Shown here in pieces: positions 63,860 through 64,000 of a stretch of 64,000 bases of DNA. The stretch is from the NCBI GenBank assembly GCA_022925895.1, contig JAKSYS010000063.1:84965-148964 (forward strand). The letters are read 5' to 3'. This DNA is from Fragilaria crotonensis. Taxonomy: Eukaryota; Bacillariophyta; Fragilariophyceae; Fragilariales; Fragilariaceae. The stretch's first letter is position 1. The number at the start of each line of letters is the position of its first letter. The notes below the pieces were generated by a model. That model was not told the origin of the DNA. It ran no database searches and saw nothing but the letters and a program-made list of their open reading frames with translations. A program made the position numbers and the translations under genes.

Positions 63860-64000
63860 GTCTACTCCGAGTACACAGTTGCACATTAATACTGGAGTAT
63901 CGCCCGTAATCGCTGAACATAATCGGAACGTGAATCCCGAACAGTGACTCGCAACTCGCAACACGAACTTTTTTGACTCCGTATGACATTGTTTATGCGT
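63860..64000. other. Right edge of the window
   Basis: Flank of H4. Short palindromic words (CTACTCCGAGTAC) are present; no gene is seen. Confidence 0.5.

Overview
This window looks like nuclear DNA of a diatom, probably a pennate one (inference). The support is short spliceosomal introns, eukaryotic housekeeping genes (RPL12, DDX47/Rrp3, a chorein/BLTP protein), a phylloquinone-pathway prenyltransferase, Thr/Pro-rich secreted proteins, and transposons of the Ty1/copia, pogo and PIF/Harbinger types. Intergenic DNA is unusually rich in GTAC-type palindromic words. More than half of the window is transposon DNA.

Layout. 0.1-5.5 kb: an old, heavily broken copia element with recognisable LTRs. 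5.5-8.3 kb: no gene; one perfect hairpin inside a candidate MITE. 8.3-15.8 kb: one three-exon gene for a 2440-residue bridge-like lipid-transfer (chorein) protein. 16.2-17.1 kb: a foldback repeat whose right end is interrupted at a TA by a complete pogo transposon (17127-19971) that carries a second, unrelated gene. 20.3-29.4 kb: the host gene island: RPL12 (+), menA-like (-), tRNA-Asn (+), pseudouridine synthase (-, frameshifted), sulfotransferase (-), DDX47/Rrp3 helicase (+), and a secreted chymotrypsin-fold protease with a KPT-repeat tail (-).

30.0-43.3 kb: copia element A (TSD CACAT), split in its 5' LTR by copia element B (30234-37386, TSD TGAGT). B's LTRs are nearly identical, and its primer-binding site is a 15-nt perfect complement of the anticodon arm (positions 26-40) of the tRNA-Asn gene in this same window. 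43.5-46.1 kb: two convergent membrane-protein genes, an EGF-repeat protein and a Thr/Pro-rich stalk protein, each with one apparent frameshift.

46.7-55.6 kb: two adjoining related PIF/Harbinger elements, H1 and H2, in opposite orientation. Each pairs a DDE transposase with the same unrecognised coiled-coil protein. 57.97-62.56 kb: a third Harbinger element, H3 (33-bp perfect TIRs, TTA TSD), with a transposase, a protein carrying an SRA/YDG-like domain (the methylcytosine-reader fold) and a Cys-rich plus SAP-like protein. H3 abuts a TTA-flanked non-autonomous element, H4, which itself contains a TA-flanked MITE.

The most interesting systems are H3 with its apparent SRA reader and SAP/zinc cargo, the half-tRNA priming of element B, and the nesting that gives a relative insertion history. 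Several host and transposon genes are broken by single-base shifts, often in G/C runs, so sequence error should be excluded before calling them pseudogenes.
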